Assembly: GCA_040119125.1 (NCBI GenBank)
Contig: JBEDTR010000006.1
Coordinates: 4,019 to 68,018 of the forward strand
Direction of reading: 5' to 3'
Length of the DNA stretch: 64,000 nt
From: Pacificitalea sp040119125
Lineage (GTDB): Bacteria; Pseudomonadota; Alphaproteobacteria; Rhodobacterales; Rhodobacteraceae
Under the pieces are notes generated by a model. It did no database searches. It was not told where the DNA came from and saw only the letters and a list, made by a program, of their open reading frames with translations. Made by a program: the position numbers and the translations under genes. Of this stretch, positions 1 to 7,350 are shown one piece after another (positions within the stretch are counted from its first letter, which is position 1; the number at the start of each line of letters is the position of its first letter).

Positions 1-32
1 CGTGGTGGAGACGCGCGCCAAGCTTGCCCTAG

Positions 33-135
33 CGGTGTGCTGATGGCACCGGATTCTTCCCGCTCCGAGGTCAGCGTGAGGCGGTCAAGCGGACGCTGGC
101 CCGCGCGCTTTGCTTGGCCGGGCGGGGTGGTGGCG
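33..135 (+). repeat. Diverged copy of the rnpB-adjacent structured repeat
   Basis: This stretch begins CGGTGTGCT-ATGG, continues with TCCCGCTC and GAGGTCAGCG, and then a GC-rich segment GGCCCGCGCG...GGCCGGGCGGG. The same blocks in the same order make up the three tandem repeats at 3723-4195. The first long hairpin of those repeats appears to be missing here. No coding gene is evident in bases 1-227. Confidence 0.5.
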
Positions 136-227
136 CGCGATACATGCCCGTGGGCGTCCCTGCCCCTTCCATCGCGCGGGGAAACGCATTAGACGATGCC
201 CCGACCAATCGAGAGGCTTATCCCACC

Positions 228-515
228 ATGTCCATCGATACAGAAACCGCACGCCGCGTGGCGAAGCTTGCCCGGATTGCGGTGCCTGAAGAAAACCTCC
301 CCGCGCTGGCGGAGGAGTTCAACGCAATCCTCGGCTTCATCGAGCAGCTGGGCGAAGTCGATGTCGACGGCATCGAGCCGATGACCTCGGTCACGCCCAT
401 GCGTCTGAAACGACGCGAGGATGTCGTCACCGACGGCAGCCAGCCCGAGAAGGTGCTGGCCAATGCCCCCGATGCCCGCGAGGGCTTTTTCGCGGTTCCC
501 AAGGTGGTGGAGTGA
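228..515 (+). CDS. gatC: Aspartyl/glutamyl-tRNA amidotransferase subunit C
   Basis: GatC is the small subunit of GatCAB, which amidates Glu-tRNA(Gln) and/or Asp-tRNA(Asn) in the cytoplasm; it wraps around and stabilises GatA. The 95-residue product shows the family pattern: an N-terminal TARRVAKLARI helix, EFNAILGFIEQL, then the PMTSVTP turn and a C-terminal APDAREGFFAVPKVVE tail. Length is normal for the family. The frame is open upstream to 114, but homologous sequence begins at the ATG at 228, so that start is chosen. gatA follows after two bases, so the two are almost certainly co-transcribed and translationally coupled. Confidence 0.95.
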   Translation: MSIDTETARRVAKLARIAVPEENLPALAEEFNAILGFIEQLGEVDVDGIEPMTSVTPMRLKRREDVVTDGSQPEKVLANAPDAREGFFAVPKVVE

Positions 516-517
516 GC

Positions 518-2014
518 ATGTCCGACCTGACGAAACTGACCATTGCCGAGGCCCGTGACGCGCTGCGCCGGGGCGAGACCACATCCGTTGCGCTGACCGA
601 AGCTTGCCTCTCGGCAATCGACGGGGCCGCTGCGCTTGGCGCTTTTGTGCACAAGACGCCGGACATTGCGCTGGAACAGGCCCGCGCCGCCGATGCGCGC
701 ATCAGCGAAGGCGGGGCCACTGCCCTGCCCGACATGTGCGGCATCCCGCTGGGCATCAAGGATCTGTTCTGCACCCGTGGCGTGGAGTCGCAGGCCGCCT
801 CCGCGATCCTGTCGGGCTTCCGCCCGGAATATGAATCCACCGTCACCACCCAGTTGTTCGACGCGGGCGCGGTGATGCTGGGCAAGCTGAACATGGATGA
901 ATTCGCCATGGGCTCGTCCAACGAGACCTCCACCTATGGCAACGCGGTCAACCCGTGGCGCCGCGAAGGCGACGACACGGCGCTGACGCCGGGTGGCTCC
1001 TCTGGCGGGTCGTCGGCAGCAGTGGCGGCGGATCTGTGTCTGGCCGCAACGGGCACCGATACCGGCGGCTCCATCCGCCAGCCTGCGGCATTCACCGGCA
1101 TCACCGGGTTGAAGCCCACCTATGGCCGGGTCAGCCGCTGGGGCATCATCGCCTATGCGTCCTCGCTCGATCAGGCCGGGCCGATGACCAAGACGGTGCG
1201 CGATGCGGCGATCATGCTGGGCGCGATGGCCGGGCATGACCCGAAGGATTCGACCTCCGCCGATCTGGCCGTGCCCGATTTCGAGGCCGCACTGACCGGC
1301 GACATCCGGGGCAAGACCATCGGCATTCCGCGCGAATACCGCATGGATGGCATGTCCGATGAGGTGGACGCATTGTGGCGCGAGGGCACCGAGATGCTGC
1401 GCGATGCGGGCGCGACGATCACCGATATCTCCCTGCCGCATACGAAATACGCCCTGCCCGCCTATTACGTCATCGCCCCGGCCGAGGCCTCGTCGAACCT
1501 TGCGCGTTATGACGGCGTGCGATTTGGGCATCGCGCCAAGCTGGCGCAGGGCGACGGCATCACCGAGATGTATGAAAAGACCCGTGCCGAAGGTTTCGGC
1601 CATGAGGTGCAGCGCCGGATCATGGTCGGCACCTATGTGCTGTCCGCCGGGTTCTACGACGCCTATTACAACCGCGCGCGCAAGGTCCGCACGCTGATCA
1701 AGCGCGACTTCGAGCAGGCCTTCGCCCAAGGGGTCGATGCGATCCTGACGCCCGCCACGCCCACCGCCGCATTCGGGCTGGGCGAGATGACCGAGGCCGA
1801 TCCGGTCGCGATGTATCTCAATGACGTGTTCACCGTGACCGTGAACCTTGCCGGCTTGCCGGGCGTGTCGGTGCCGACCGGGCTGGACCGGGCCGGACTG
1901 CCGCTGGGCCTGCAACTGGTGGGTCGCCCGTGGGAAGAAGCCGATCTGCTGAACACCGCCCATGCGCTGGAAAAGGCCGCGGGTTTCGTTTCCAAGCCGG
2001 CACGCTGGTGGTAA
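518..2014 (+). CDS. gatA: Aspartyl/glutamyl-tRNA amidotransferase subunit A
   Basis: GatA is the amidase subunit of GatCAB. It hydrolyses glutamine and passes ammonia to GatB, which transamidates the mischarged tRNA. The 498-residue protein has the amidase-signature fold with the Ser-cisSer-Lys triad visible: Lys81 in GIKD, cis-Ser161 in the TPGGSSGGSS loop, and nucleophile Ser185 in DTGGSIRQPA. A GTG at 512 is in frame, but the ATG at 518, preceded by a GGTGGTGGAG ribosome site inside the end of gatC, is preferred. gatB is not in this window, as is common when gatB lies elsewhere. Confidence 0.96.
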   Translation: MSDLTKLTIAEARDALRRGETTSVALTEACLSAIDGAAALGAFVHKTPDIALEQARAADARISEGGATALPDMCGIPLGIKDLFCTRGVESQAASAILSGFRPEYESTVTTQLFDAGAVMLGKLNMDEFAMGSSNETSTYGNAVNPWRREGDDTALTPGGSSGGSSAAVAADLCLAATGTDTGGSIRQPAAFTGITGLKPTYGRVSRWGIIAYASSLDQAGPMTKTVRDAAIMLGAMAGHDPKDSTSADLAVPDFEAALTGDIRGKTIGIPREYRMDGMSDEVDALWREGTEMLRDAGATITDISLPHTKYALPAYYVIAPAEASSNLARYDGVRFGHRAKLAQGDGITEMYEKTRAEGFGHEVQRRIMVGTYVLSAGFYDAYYNRARKVRTLIKRDFEQAFAQGVDAILTPATPTAAFGLGEMTEADPVAMYLNDVFTVTVNLAGLPGVSVPTGLDRAGLPLGLQLVGRPWEEADLLNTAHALEKAAGFVSKPARWW

Positions 2015-2067
2015 CCTGCGCGTCACCCGACCGTTTTATGTGATCCGCGATACCTGAGGATACGCTC

Positions 2068-2856
2068 ATGTCCCTGCCCCATTCCCTGCCGGTCCGCGCG
2101 TCCGGGCTTCTCCGTCATGACGCCGCAGCCGGGCGTGGCCGCCTTGCCCGTCTGGGGCTTGGCGCGTTGGCCCTGACGCTGGTTGCCGCCTGTCAGCCAG
2201 AGGTGCCCGACAGCGCCGCGGGGGTGGGCTTTGGCGATTACACCACCTACCGGGAAGCCCGCGATGCGGAACTGCGCACCAGCGACACGGTGCTGCCGCC
2301 CGAAGCCACCGGCGCGCCCGCCGTGCGCAACGGCGCCATCGTCAGCGCGCCGCTATCGGCACCGGGCACCAGCGCCGCCGCTGTCATCCCCGCCCCGGCG
2401 GGTGTGGGCAATCAGGGCGTGACCGTGGCCGTCACCCCGCCGCGCGTTTCCGGTGGCAGCAGCGACAGTGCGATTTCGGACGAGCAGAGTTTTCAGGCCG
2501 TCAGCGCCCGCGAAAGCATCGAATCGGACGCCGAGCGGCTGGAGCGTCAGCGCGCCGCCTATGTGCAGGTCGAAGCCACCCCCGTCCCGCAGCGCACCGG
2601 AGACGCTGGCCCGAATATCGTGGCCTATGCCCTGTCGACCACCAATGCCAAAGGCCAGCCGGTCTATTCCCGCGGCCTGTTCAACAGCGCCAGCCGCGCG
2701 GCGCGCAACTGCGCGCAATATCCCTCGCCCGATCTGGCGCAGATCGCGTTTCTGAAGGCAGGCGGCCCGCAGAAAGACCGCATGTCGTTGGACCCTGATG
2801 GCGACGGCTATGCCTGCGGCTGGGACCCCGCACCGTTCCGCGCCGTGCGCGGCTGA
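2068..2856 (+). CDS. Hypothetical lipoprotein with an Excalibur-like C-terminal motif
   Basis: A 262-residue protein of unknown role. Residues 1-38 are basic and then hydrophobic, ending in a lipobox-like LVAAC, so it is probably a lipoprotein, with cysteine near residue 42. Residues 45-190 are low-complexity, rich in Ala/Pro/Ser and likely disordered. The C-terminal 80 residues are compact: they hold a Cys (RNCAQYPSPDLAQ) and end in DPDGDGYACGWDPAPFR, which resembles the calcium-binding D-x-D-x-D-G-x-x-C motif of Excalibur domains. A GAGGATACGCTC ribosome site precedes the ATG. It overlaps nothing upstream, and the amidase gene begins 25 bases downstream. Confidence 0.75.
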   Translation: MSLPHSLPVRASGLLRHDAAAGRGRLARLGLGALALTLVAACQPEVPDSAAGVGFGDYTTYREARDAELRTSDTVLPPEATGAPAVRNGAIVSAPLSAPGTSAAAVIPAPAGVGNQGVTVAVTPPRVSGGSSDSAISDEQSFQAVSARESIESDAERLERQRAAYVQVEATPVPQRTGDAGPNIVAYALSTTNAKGQPVYSRGLFNSASRAARNCAQYPSPDLAQIAFLKAGGPQKDRMSLDPDGDGYACGWDPAPFRAVRG

Positions 2857-2881
2857 GCGACGCGAGCCGTGGCAGGTGGCA

Positions 2882-3640
2882 GTGATCCCGCGCGCTGACA
2901 CAGCGGCCTTGGCCGCGACGGATGAGATGTCCGCCACGGATGAGATATCCGGGGCGTTACGCCTGCGTGATTGCCCCTCGCCCAACCAAGGACCACGCCG
3001 CAATGCTGCGCGGCCGGACATGGTGGTGCTGCATTTCACCGCGATGGCCGATCCGGGCGCGTCGCGCGCGTGGTTGTGCAATTCGCAGGCCGAGGTTTCC
3101 GCGCATTATCAGATCGACCCCGATGGCGCGGTGTGGCGGCTTGTCCCCGAAGCGCTTCGTGCGTGGCACGCAGGTGCCGGCGCATGGGGGCCGGTGGTGG
3201 ATGTGAATTCCCGCTCGATCGGGATCGAGTTGGCGAATACCGGGCGCACCCCCTTTGCCGCGCCGCAGATGGATGCGCTGGAGGCGCTGCTGCCCGGCAT
3301 CATGGCGCGCTGGGACGTGCCGCCCGAGCGGGTGATCGGACATTCGGACATGGCGCTGCGGCGTAAGGTCGATCCCGGTCGCCGGTTTGACTGGCGACGG
3401 CTGGCGCGGGGGGGAATGGCGGTGTGGCCGGATGGCGGCGTATCGGCTGAGCCGACAGATTTCGCCGGTGCCGCCGCGCGGATCGGCTATGTGCAGGGCG
3501 ACGACCTAGCGCCCGAGGATGTGCTGGAGGCATTCCGCCAGAGGTTCCGCCCCTGGGCGCCGAGCGGCGCGGCCCTCGATGCGGTCGATGCGGGACTGGC
3601 GGCGGAGGTCGCGGTTCGCTGGCCGGTGGCTGGGGATTAA
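2882..3640 (+). CDS. N-acetylmuramoyl-L-alanine amidase, AmpD/amidase_2 type
   Basis: This is a zinc amidase that cleaves the bond between N-acetylmuramic acid and L-Ala in muropeptides, a cell-wall recycling or remodelling role. Visible features are the first zinc ligand in VVLHFTAM, a substrate loop RAWHAGAG, NSRSIGIELAN, the second histidine in VIGHSDMA and the Asp in KVDPGRRFDW, the same order as in AmpD. A C-terminal region of about 70 residues after the catalytic domain may be a small binding domain. The start is uncertain: GTG at 2882 behind AGGTGGC is taken, while ATG at 2927 is also possible. No signal peptide is seen, which favours cytoplasmic recycling, but this depends on the start. 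Confidence 0.88.
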   Translation: MIPRADTAALAATDEMSATDEISGALRLRDCPSPNQGPRRNAARPDMVVLHFTAMADPGASRAWLCNSQAEVSAHYQIDPDGAVWRLVPEALRAWHAGAGAWGPVVDVNSRSIGIELANTGRTPFAAPQMDALEALLPGIMARWDVPPERVIGHSDMALRRKVDPGRRFDWRRLARGGMAVWPDGGVSAEPTDFAGAAARIGYVQGDDLAPEDVLEAFRQRFRPWAPSGAALDAVDAGLAAEVAVRWPVAGD

Positions 3641-3678
3641 GGCTGGGCGCGGCGGCTGCGGCACTCTTCGAGGTGCGG

Positions 3679-3714
3679 GTGCAACGCCAGCCTGCCCGTG
3701 GGCTGGCGCAGCAC
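3679..3714 (+). other. Stem-loop after the amidase gene
   Basis: CGCCAGCC (3685-3692) pairs perfectly with GGCTGGCG (3701-3708), and GTGC/GCAC extend the stem beyond a small internal loop. There is no T-run, so this is not a classical terminator. Its CGCCAGCC core resembles the first hairpin of the adjacent repeats and may mark the edge of that array. Confidence 0.5.
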
Positions 3715-3722
3715 CGAATGAG

Positions 3723-3895
3723 CGGTGTGCTTTATGGTGTCGCGTTCCTCCCCGCTCAGAGGTCAGCGAGAGGTGGCAAAGCGCCAGCCCGCCGGAACGG
3801 GCAGGCGCTCGCCCGCGCGGCTACGCCTTGTTCGCGGGCGGGGGCTCTTTGGCGCTTCGGTAGCCTGGCCGTGGGATGGCGCTGCTACAACTGAA
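3723..3895 (+). repeat. Structured tandem repeat, copy 1 (about 173 bases)
   Basis: First of three head-to-tail units. It starts at CGGTGTGCTTTATGGTGTCGC and carries TTCCTCCCCGCTC. Then comes hairpin H1 (3780-3809, AGCGCCAGCCCG with CGGGCAGGCGCT, one A-A mismatch), hairpin H2 (3811-3839, GCCCGCG with CGCGGGC) and a weaker hairpin H3 (3860-3888, GTAGC with GCTAC). Open frames through it are not conserved in frame between copies, so it is not taken as coding. Confidence 0.85.
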
Positions 3896-4067
3896 CGGTG
3901 CGCTTTATGGTGTCGCGTTCCTCCCCGCTCGGTGGTTAGCACGAGATCCGAAAGCGCCAGCCCGCGAGGACGGGCAGGCGCTCACCCGCGCGGCTTCGCC
4001 TTGTTCGCGGGTGGGTGCGCTCAGCATAATGGTAGCCTGCTCGTGGGGTGGCGCTGCTACAATTGAA
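3896..4067 (+). repeat. Structured tandem repeat, copy 2 (about 172 bases)
   Basis: Second unit, with the same order of blocks as copy 1. H1 lies at 3953-3982 with the same A-A mismatch but loop CGAGGA. H2 lies at 3984-4012, where the outer pair has changed from G-C to A-T (ACCCGCG with CGCGGGT). H3 lies at 4032-4060. The compensatory change in H2 argues that the folded form, not just the sequence, is kept. Confidence 0.85.
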
Positions 4068-4195
4068 CGGTGTGCTTAATGGTAGCACCACCTCCCCGCT
4101 CAGTGGTCAGCGCAACCTCCCAAAGCGCCAGCCCGCGAGGACGGGCAGGCGCTCGCCCGCGCGGCTTCGCCTTGTTCGCGGGCGGGTGCGCTCAA
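4068..4195 (+). repeat. Structured tandem repeat, copy 3 (truncated)
   Basis: Third unit. It starts CGGTGTGCTTAATGG and carries CCTCCCCGCTCAGTGGTCAGCG, H1 (4124-4153) and H2 (4155-4183, GCCCGCG with CGCGGGC). H3 is absent because the unit ends shortly before the rnpB promoter. The segment 4196-4240 is C-rich and shows no gene. Confidence 0.82.
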
Positions 4196-4240
4196 CACGA
4201 GCAGGGCGTCCCCTCCCCCAACGCCCCGGCGCGCTTCCGC

Positions 4241-4269
4241 TTGACCGCTGGCTCCGCCGGCCCTACACC
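4241..4269 (+). promoter_or_regulatory. Sigma-70 type promoter of rnpB
   Basis: TTGACC at 4241-4246 and TACACC at 4264-4269 are separated by 17 bases. The predicted start of transcription, around 4276, coincides with the first paired base of RNase P RNA. Confidence 0.75.
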
Positions 4270-4276
4270 CCGGCTC

Positions 4277-4668
4277 GCGCGGAGGGCCGGATGGCCGCGT
4301 GGGCCCTGCAAGGGGAACTGCGAGGAAAGTCCGGACTCCATGAAGCAACGGTGCCGGGTAACGCCCGGGCGGGGTAACCCGACGGAGAGCGCCACAGAGA
4401 TGAGACCGCCCGGCTCAGGCCGGGTAAGGGTGAAACGGTGGGGTAAGAGCCCACCGCGGGGGCGGCAACGTCACCGGCATGGCAAGCCCCACCGGGAGCA
4501 ACGCCGAATAGGAACCTCACGGGGGCAACCCCGGGCCTGCTTCGGCCCTGAGGTTCGGGTAGGCGGCTAGAGCCGTCGGGCAACCGGCGGCGCAGACGAA
4601 TGGTCATCCTTGGGCCGTGCTTTCGGGCGCGCGCCCTCGACAAAATCCGGCTTACAGGCCCTCCGCGC
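4277..4668 (+). ncRNA. rnpB: RNase P RNA (class A)
   Basis: This is the catalytic RNA that removes 5' leaders from tRNA precursors, with the protein RnpA. The universally conserved segments are visible: GAGGAAAGTCCGGACTCC near 4320-4340, AGGGTGAAACGGTGGGGTAAG around 4427-4447, and ACAAAATCCGGCTTACAG near 4640-4656. The ends are set by helix P1: GCGCGGAGGGCC (4277-4288) pairs over 12 bases with GGCCCTCCGCGC (4657-4668). Length of about 392 is normal for alphaproteobacteria. Confidence 0.97.
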
Positions 4669-4709
4669 AAATCGGCCTGCGAAACCCGACGAATCCGATG
4701 CGTATGGTG

Positions 4710-4737
4710 TTGACTCGGATCGAGATCCGTTTAGAAG
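4710..4737 (+). promoter_or_regulatory. Probable promoter of rpmG
   Basis: TTGACT (4710-4715) and TAGAAG (4732-4737) are spaced by 16 bases, about 50 bases upstream of the rpmG start and directly after rnpB. Confidence 0.6.
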
Positions 4738-4791
4738 GCGGGCTTCAAGCTTTCACGGGCGGCCCGACTGCCCCGTTGCAGGAGATACCCA

Positions 4792-4959
4792 ATGGCGAAG
4801 CCGACGACGATCAAGATCCGTCTGAACTCGACCGCTGACACGGGCCACTTCTACGTCACCAAGAAGAACGCCCGGACCATGACCGAAAAAATGGTCGTCA
4901 AGAAATACGACCCGGTCGCGCGCAAGCACGTCGAATACAAAGAAGGCAAGATCAAGTGA
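4792..4959 (+). CDS. rpmG: 50S ribosomal protein L33
   Basis: A 55-residue protein beginning MAKPTTIKIRLNSTADTGHF, with the L33 core YVTKKNARTMTEKMVVKKYDP and basic tail. It is a small subunit of the large ribosomal particle, near the E site. This is the zinc-free type, since the CxxC pairs of the zinc-binding paralogue are absent. The ribosome site is GGAGATACCCA. It is monocistronic: promoter at 4710 and terminator at 4985. Confidence 0.96.
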   Translation: MAKPTTIKIRLNSTADTGHFYVTKKNARTMTEKMVVKKYDPVARKHVEYKEGKIK

Positions 4960-4984
4960 TCTAGCCTGATCCGCAAGGATTGAG

Positions 4985-5017
4985 AAACGGCCGTACCCTT
5001 CGGGGTGCGGCCGTTTT
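4985..5017 (+). terminator. Rho-independent terminator of rpmG
   Basis: AAACGGCCGTACCC, a TTCG tetraloop, GGGTGCGGCCGTTT and then further T residues form a 14-pair stem with one T-G pair. It lies 26 bases after the rpmG stop codon. Confidence 0.92.
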
Positions 5018-5184
5018 CGTATGTGCCGGCGGAACATCATTTCCACGGGCCAGCTGCCCAGCCAGCCCTCGTAACGTGCCCCGGTCTGGGGTGGCTCAGA
5101 CTGCCCCGCCGCGCCTCCCCTGACGCAGCCGGATGACGCGCCAATTTCCCCTGTCCACTCCCGCGACCAATCTCCGAAGGGCGA

Positions 5185-5213
5185 TTGACCGCAGGTCACG
5201 CAGTTGATACCTC
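5185..5213 (+). promoter_or_regulatory. Promoter of the thiamin operon
   Basis: TTGACC (5185-5190) and TACCTC (5208-5213) are 17 bases apart. The expected transcription start, near 5220, is immediately before the first base of the riboswitch P1 helix. Confidence 0.68.
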
Positions 5214-5220
5214 CGCCATA

Positions 5221-5304
5221 TCCGTTGGGGTGCCCGCAAGGGCTGAGAGGCTGCAATGCCGACCCATCGAACCTGATCCGGGCAATGCCGGCGTAGGGAA
5301 CGGA
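5221..5304 (+). promoter_or_regulatory. TPP riboswitch (thi-box) aptamer
   Basis: The aptamer shows GGGGTGCCCGCAAGGGCTGAGA, then GACCCATCGAACCTGATCCGG and AATGCCGGCGTAGGGAACGGA, which are the conserved thi-box segments. Helix P1 is TCCGTT (5221-5226) with AACGGA (5299-5304). It senses thiamin pyrophosphate and should switch off the thiD-led operon when the vitamin is plentiful. Confidence 0.96.
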
Positions 5305-5374
5305 GATCGATCTTGGCGCGCCATCCATTTGGCTGCGCCCTCCGCGTCCCGACATCGGCACCCCGCAACCGGAG
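5301..5374 (+). promoter_or_regulatory. Expression platform of the TPP riboswitch
   Basis: CTCCG at 5340-5344 can pair either with CGGAG at 5301-5305, part of the 3' strand of P1, or with CGGAG at 5370-5374, the ribosome-binding site of thiD. Bound TPP would lock P1 and leave CTCCG free to cover the ribosome site. No T-run follows any hairpin here, so control looks translational. The pairing is my inference. Confidence 0.6.
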
Positions 5375-5380
5375 TGCACC

Positions 5381-6184
5381 ATGGGGACGATCGGCAAGCT
5401 TCTGATCATCGCGGGCTCGGATAGCGGCGGCGGCGCCGGTATTCAGGCCGACATCAAATCCGCCTCGGCGCGGGGCGTCTATGCCGCGACCGCAATCACC
5501 GCGATCACCGCGCAAAATACCGTGGGCGTGCAGGCCGTGCATCCGCTGGAACCGGATCTTGTCACCGCACAGATCCGCTCGGTTCTGGATGACATTGCCA
5601 TCGACGCCGTGAAGATCGGGATGCTGGGCACCGCGCCTCTGGTCACGGCGGTGGCGCAGGCGCTGGCGGGCTTTGACGGGCCGATCGTGCTGGACCCGGT
5701 GATGGTGGCGAAATCGGGCGATGCGCTGCTGGAACGCGCGGCCATCGACGCGCTGGTGCAACATCTGCTGCCGCGCGCGACCCTGCTGACGCCGAACCTG
5801 CCGGAGGCCGCGCAGATCCTCGACCAGCCGGAGGTCGCCACCCCCGACGCCGCGCTGGCGCAGGGCCGCGCGCTGCTGGCGCTGGGACCGCGCGCGGTGC
5901 TGATGAAGGGCGGGCATGGCCGGGGGGAGGTCTGTCGCGACCTGCTGCTGAGCGGCGACACTGTGCAGGACTTCAGCGCCCCGCGCATCGCCACCCGCAA
6001 CACCCATGGCACGGGCTGTTCCTATGCCGCGGCCATCGCCGCCGAACTGGCGCGGGGACGCGCCCTGCCCGACGCGGTGGCGCGGGCGCATGGCTGGTTG
6101 CAGGGCGCGATTGCCGGGGCCGATGCGCTGGAGGTGGGCCAAGGCCACGGGCCGGTGCATCATTTCCATGAGCTTTGGACATGA
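5381..6184 (+). CDS. thiD: Hydroxymethylpyrimidine/phosphomethylpyrimidine kinase
   Basis: ThiD phosphorylates HMP and then HMP-P to give HMP-PP, the pyrimidine substrate of ThiE. The 267-residue ribokinase-fold protein opens with IAGSDSGGGAGIQADIKS, holds VLDPVMVAKSGD in the middle and NTHGTGCSYAAA near residue 210, where the Cys is in the anion-hole/catalytic loop. Its ATG follows a CGGAG ribosome site that is part of the riboswitch platform. It is the first gene of a ten-gene operon, and its stop overlaps the thiO start by four bases (ATGA). Confidence 0.96.
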   Translation: MGTIGKLLIIAGSDSGGGAGIQADIKSASARGVYAATAITAITAQNTVGVQAVHPLEPDLVTAQIRSVLDDIAIDAVKIGMLGTAPLVTAVAQALAGFDGPIVLDPVMVAKSGDALLERAAIDALVQHLLPRATLLTPNLPEAAQILDQPEVATPDAALAQGRALLALGPRAVLMKGGHGRGEVCRDLLLSGDTVQDFSAPRIATRNTHGTGCSYAAAIAAELARGRALPDAVARAHGWLQGAIAGADALEVGQGHGPVHHFHELWT

Positions 6185-7155
6185 GCGGCGCGGTCACCAT
6201 CCTTGGGGCCGGTGTCGCGGGGCTGAGCGCGGCGTGGGAACTGACCCGACGCGGTGCCGAGGTCACGCTGATCGATCCCGCACAGGCCGAGGCCCCCGGC
6301 CCCGCCGCCTGTTCATGGTGGGCCGGTGGGATGCTGGCCCCCCATTGCGAAAGCGAAACCGCCGAGGAGCCTGTGACCCGGCTGGGTCAGGAAGCCGCCG
6401 ATTGGTGGCAGGCGGCGGGTGCAGAGGTCACGCGGCGGGGGTCTCTCGTCGTCGCGCCGAGCCGGGACCGCAGCGAGTTGGACCGATTCGCGCGCCGCAC
6501 CCATGCGCATGACTGGCAGGACGCACAGGGGCTAGGGGAATTGGAGCCTGCGCTTGCCGACCGCTTTGCCCGCGCGCTGCATTTCCCGACCGAGGCACAT
6601 CTGAGCCCGCGACAGGCGCTCGCCGCGCTGCGGGAGGGGTTGGAGGCGCAGGGTGTCACGGTGCAGGCCGAGGCGCCCCTGGGCGGCACGCTCATTGATT
6701 GCCGGGGTCTGGCGGCCCGCGATCTGCTGCCGAATCTGCGCGGCGTGCGGGGTGAAACCGTGCTGCTGCGCGCGCCCGATATCGACATCACCCGGCCCGT
6801 GCGGCTGCTGCATCCGCGTCATCCGCTTTATATCGTGCCGCGCGGCGCGGGCATCTACATGCTGGGCGCGACGCAGATCGAAAGCGACCGGCGCGGCCCA
6901 GCCACCCTGCGCTCGGTCGTTGAATTGCTGAACGCGGCCTACACCCTTCACCCCGCCTTTGCCGAGGCGGAGGTGCTGGAGCTGGGCGCGGATGCCCGCC
7001 CTGCTTTCCCCGATAATCTGCCCCGGATCACCCGCGATGCCGGGCGCATCCATGTCAACGGCTTGTTCCGGCATGGCTTTCTGCTGGCCCCCGCGATGGC
7101 GCGGATGCTGGCGGAGCTGCTGCTGGACGGCGCTGAACCGGAGGTTCTGCAATGA
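6181..7155 (+). CDS. thiO: Glycine oxidase ThiO
   Basis: ThiO is an FAD-dependent oxidase that converts glycine to iminoglycine, the precursor of the thiazole ring in aerobic bacteria. The Rossmann motif ILGAGVAGLSAAWEL sits at the N-terminus, a D-amino-acid-oxidase fold follows, and the C-terminal GLFRHGFLLAPAMARM is typical of the family. The 324-residue length is normal. A TTG at 6175 is in frame, but the ATG at 6181 overlaps the thiD stop (ATGA), the coupling used throughout this operon, so that start is chosen. Confidence 0.93.
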   Translation: MSGAVTILGAGVAGLSAAWELTRRGAEVTLIDPAQAEAPGPAACSWWAGGMLAPHCESETAEEPVTRLGQEAADWWQAAGAEVTRRGSLVVAPSRDRSELDRFARRTHAHDWQDAQGLGELEPALADRFARALHFPTEAHLSPRQALAALREGLEAQGVTVQAEAPLGGTLIDCRGLAARDLLPNLRGVRGETVLLRAPDIDITRPVRLLHPRHPLYIVPRGAGIYMLGATQIESDRRGPATLRSVVELLNAAYTLHPAFAEAEVLELGADARPAFPDNLPRITRDAGRIHVNGLFRHGFLLAPAMARMLAELLLDGAEPEVLQ

Positions 7156-7349
7156 AGATCCACGTCAATGGCACCGCGCAGGAGGTCCGCGCCACGACGC
7201 TCGTCGCCGCTTTGGTGGAACTGGGCTATGGCGAGGCGCGGGTCGCGACCGCGCTGAACGAGGCCTTCGTGCCCGCCACCGCCCGCGCGGCCCAAGGGCT
7301 GGAGCCGGGCGACCGTCTGGAAATCCTCGCCCCACGGCAGGGAGGCTGA
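7152..7349 (+). CDS. thiS: Sulfur carrier protein ThiS
   Basis: A 65-residue ubiquitin-like carrier whose C-terminal Gly-Gly (PRQGG) is adenylated by ThiF and converted to a thiocarboxylate that donates sulfur to ThiG. The beta-grasp start MKIHVNGTAQEV and the EPGDRLEILAPRQGG end are diagnostic. It overlaps thiO by four bases. Confidence 0.95.
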   Translation: MKIHVNGTAQEVRATTLVAALVELGYGEARVATALNEAFVPATARAAQGLEPGDRLEILAPRQGG

Positions 7350-7350
7350 C

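Noticed and set aside
218..2026. A 602-codon minus-strand frame opposite gatC and gatA
   Set aside because: Antisense shadow; gatC and gatA are complete and conserved on the plus strand.
3723..4195. CRISPR array
   Set aside because: Units are about 172 bases with internal hairpins and no short repeat/unique spacer pattern.
3720..4570. Open frames through the rnpB-side repeats and RNase P RNA
   Set aside because: Frame is not kept between repeat copies, and one crosses into rnpB.
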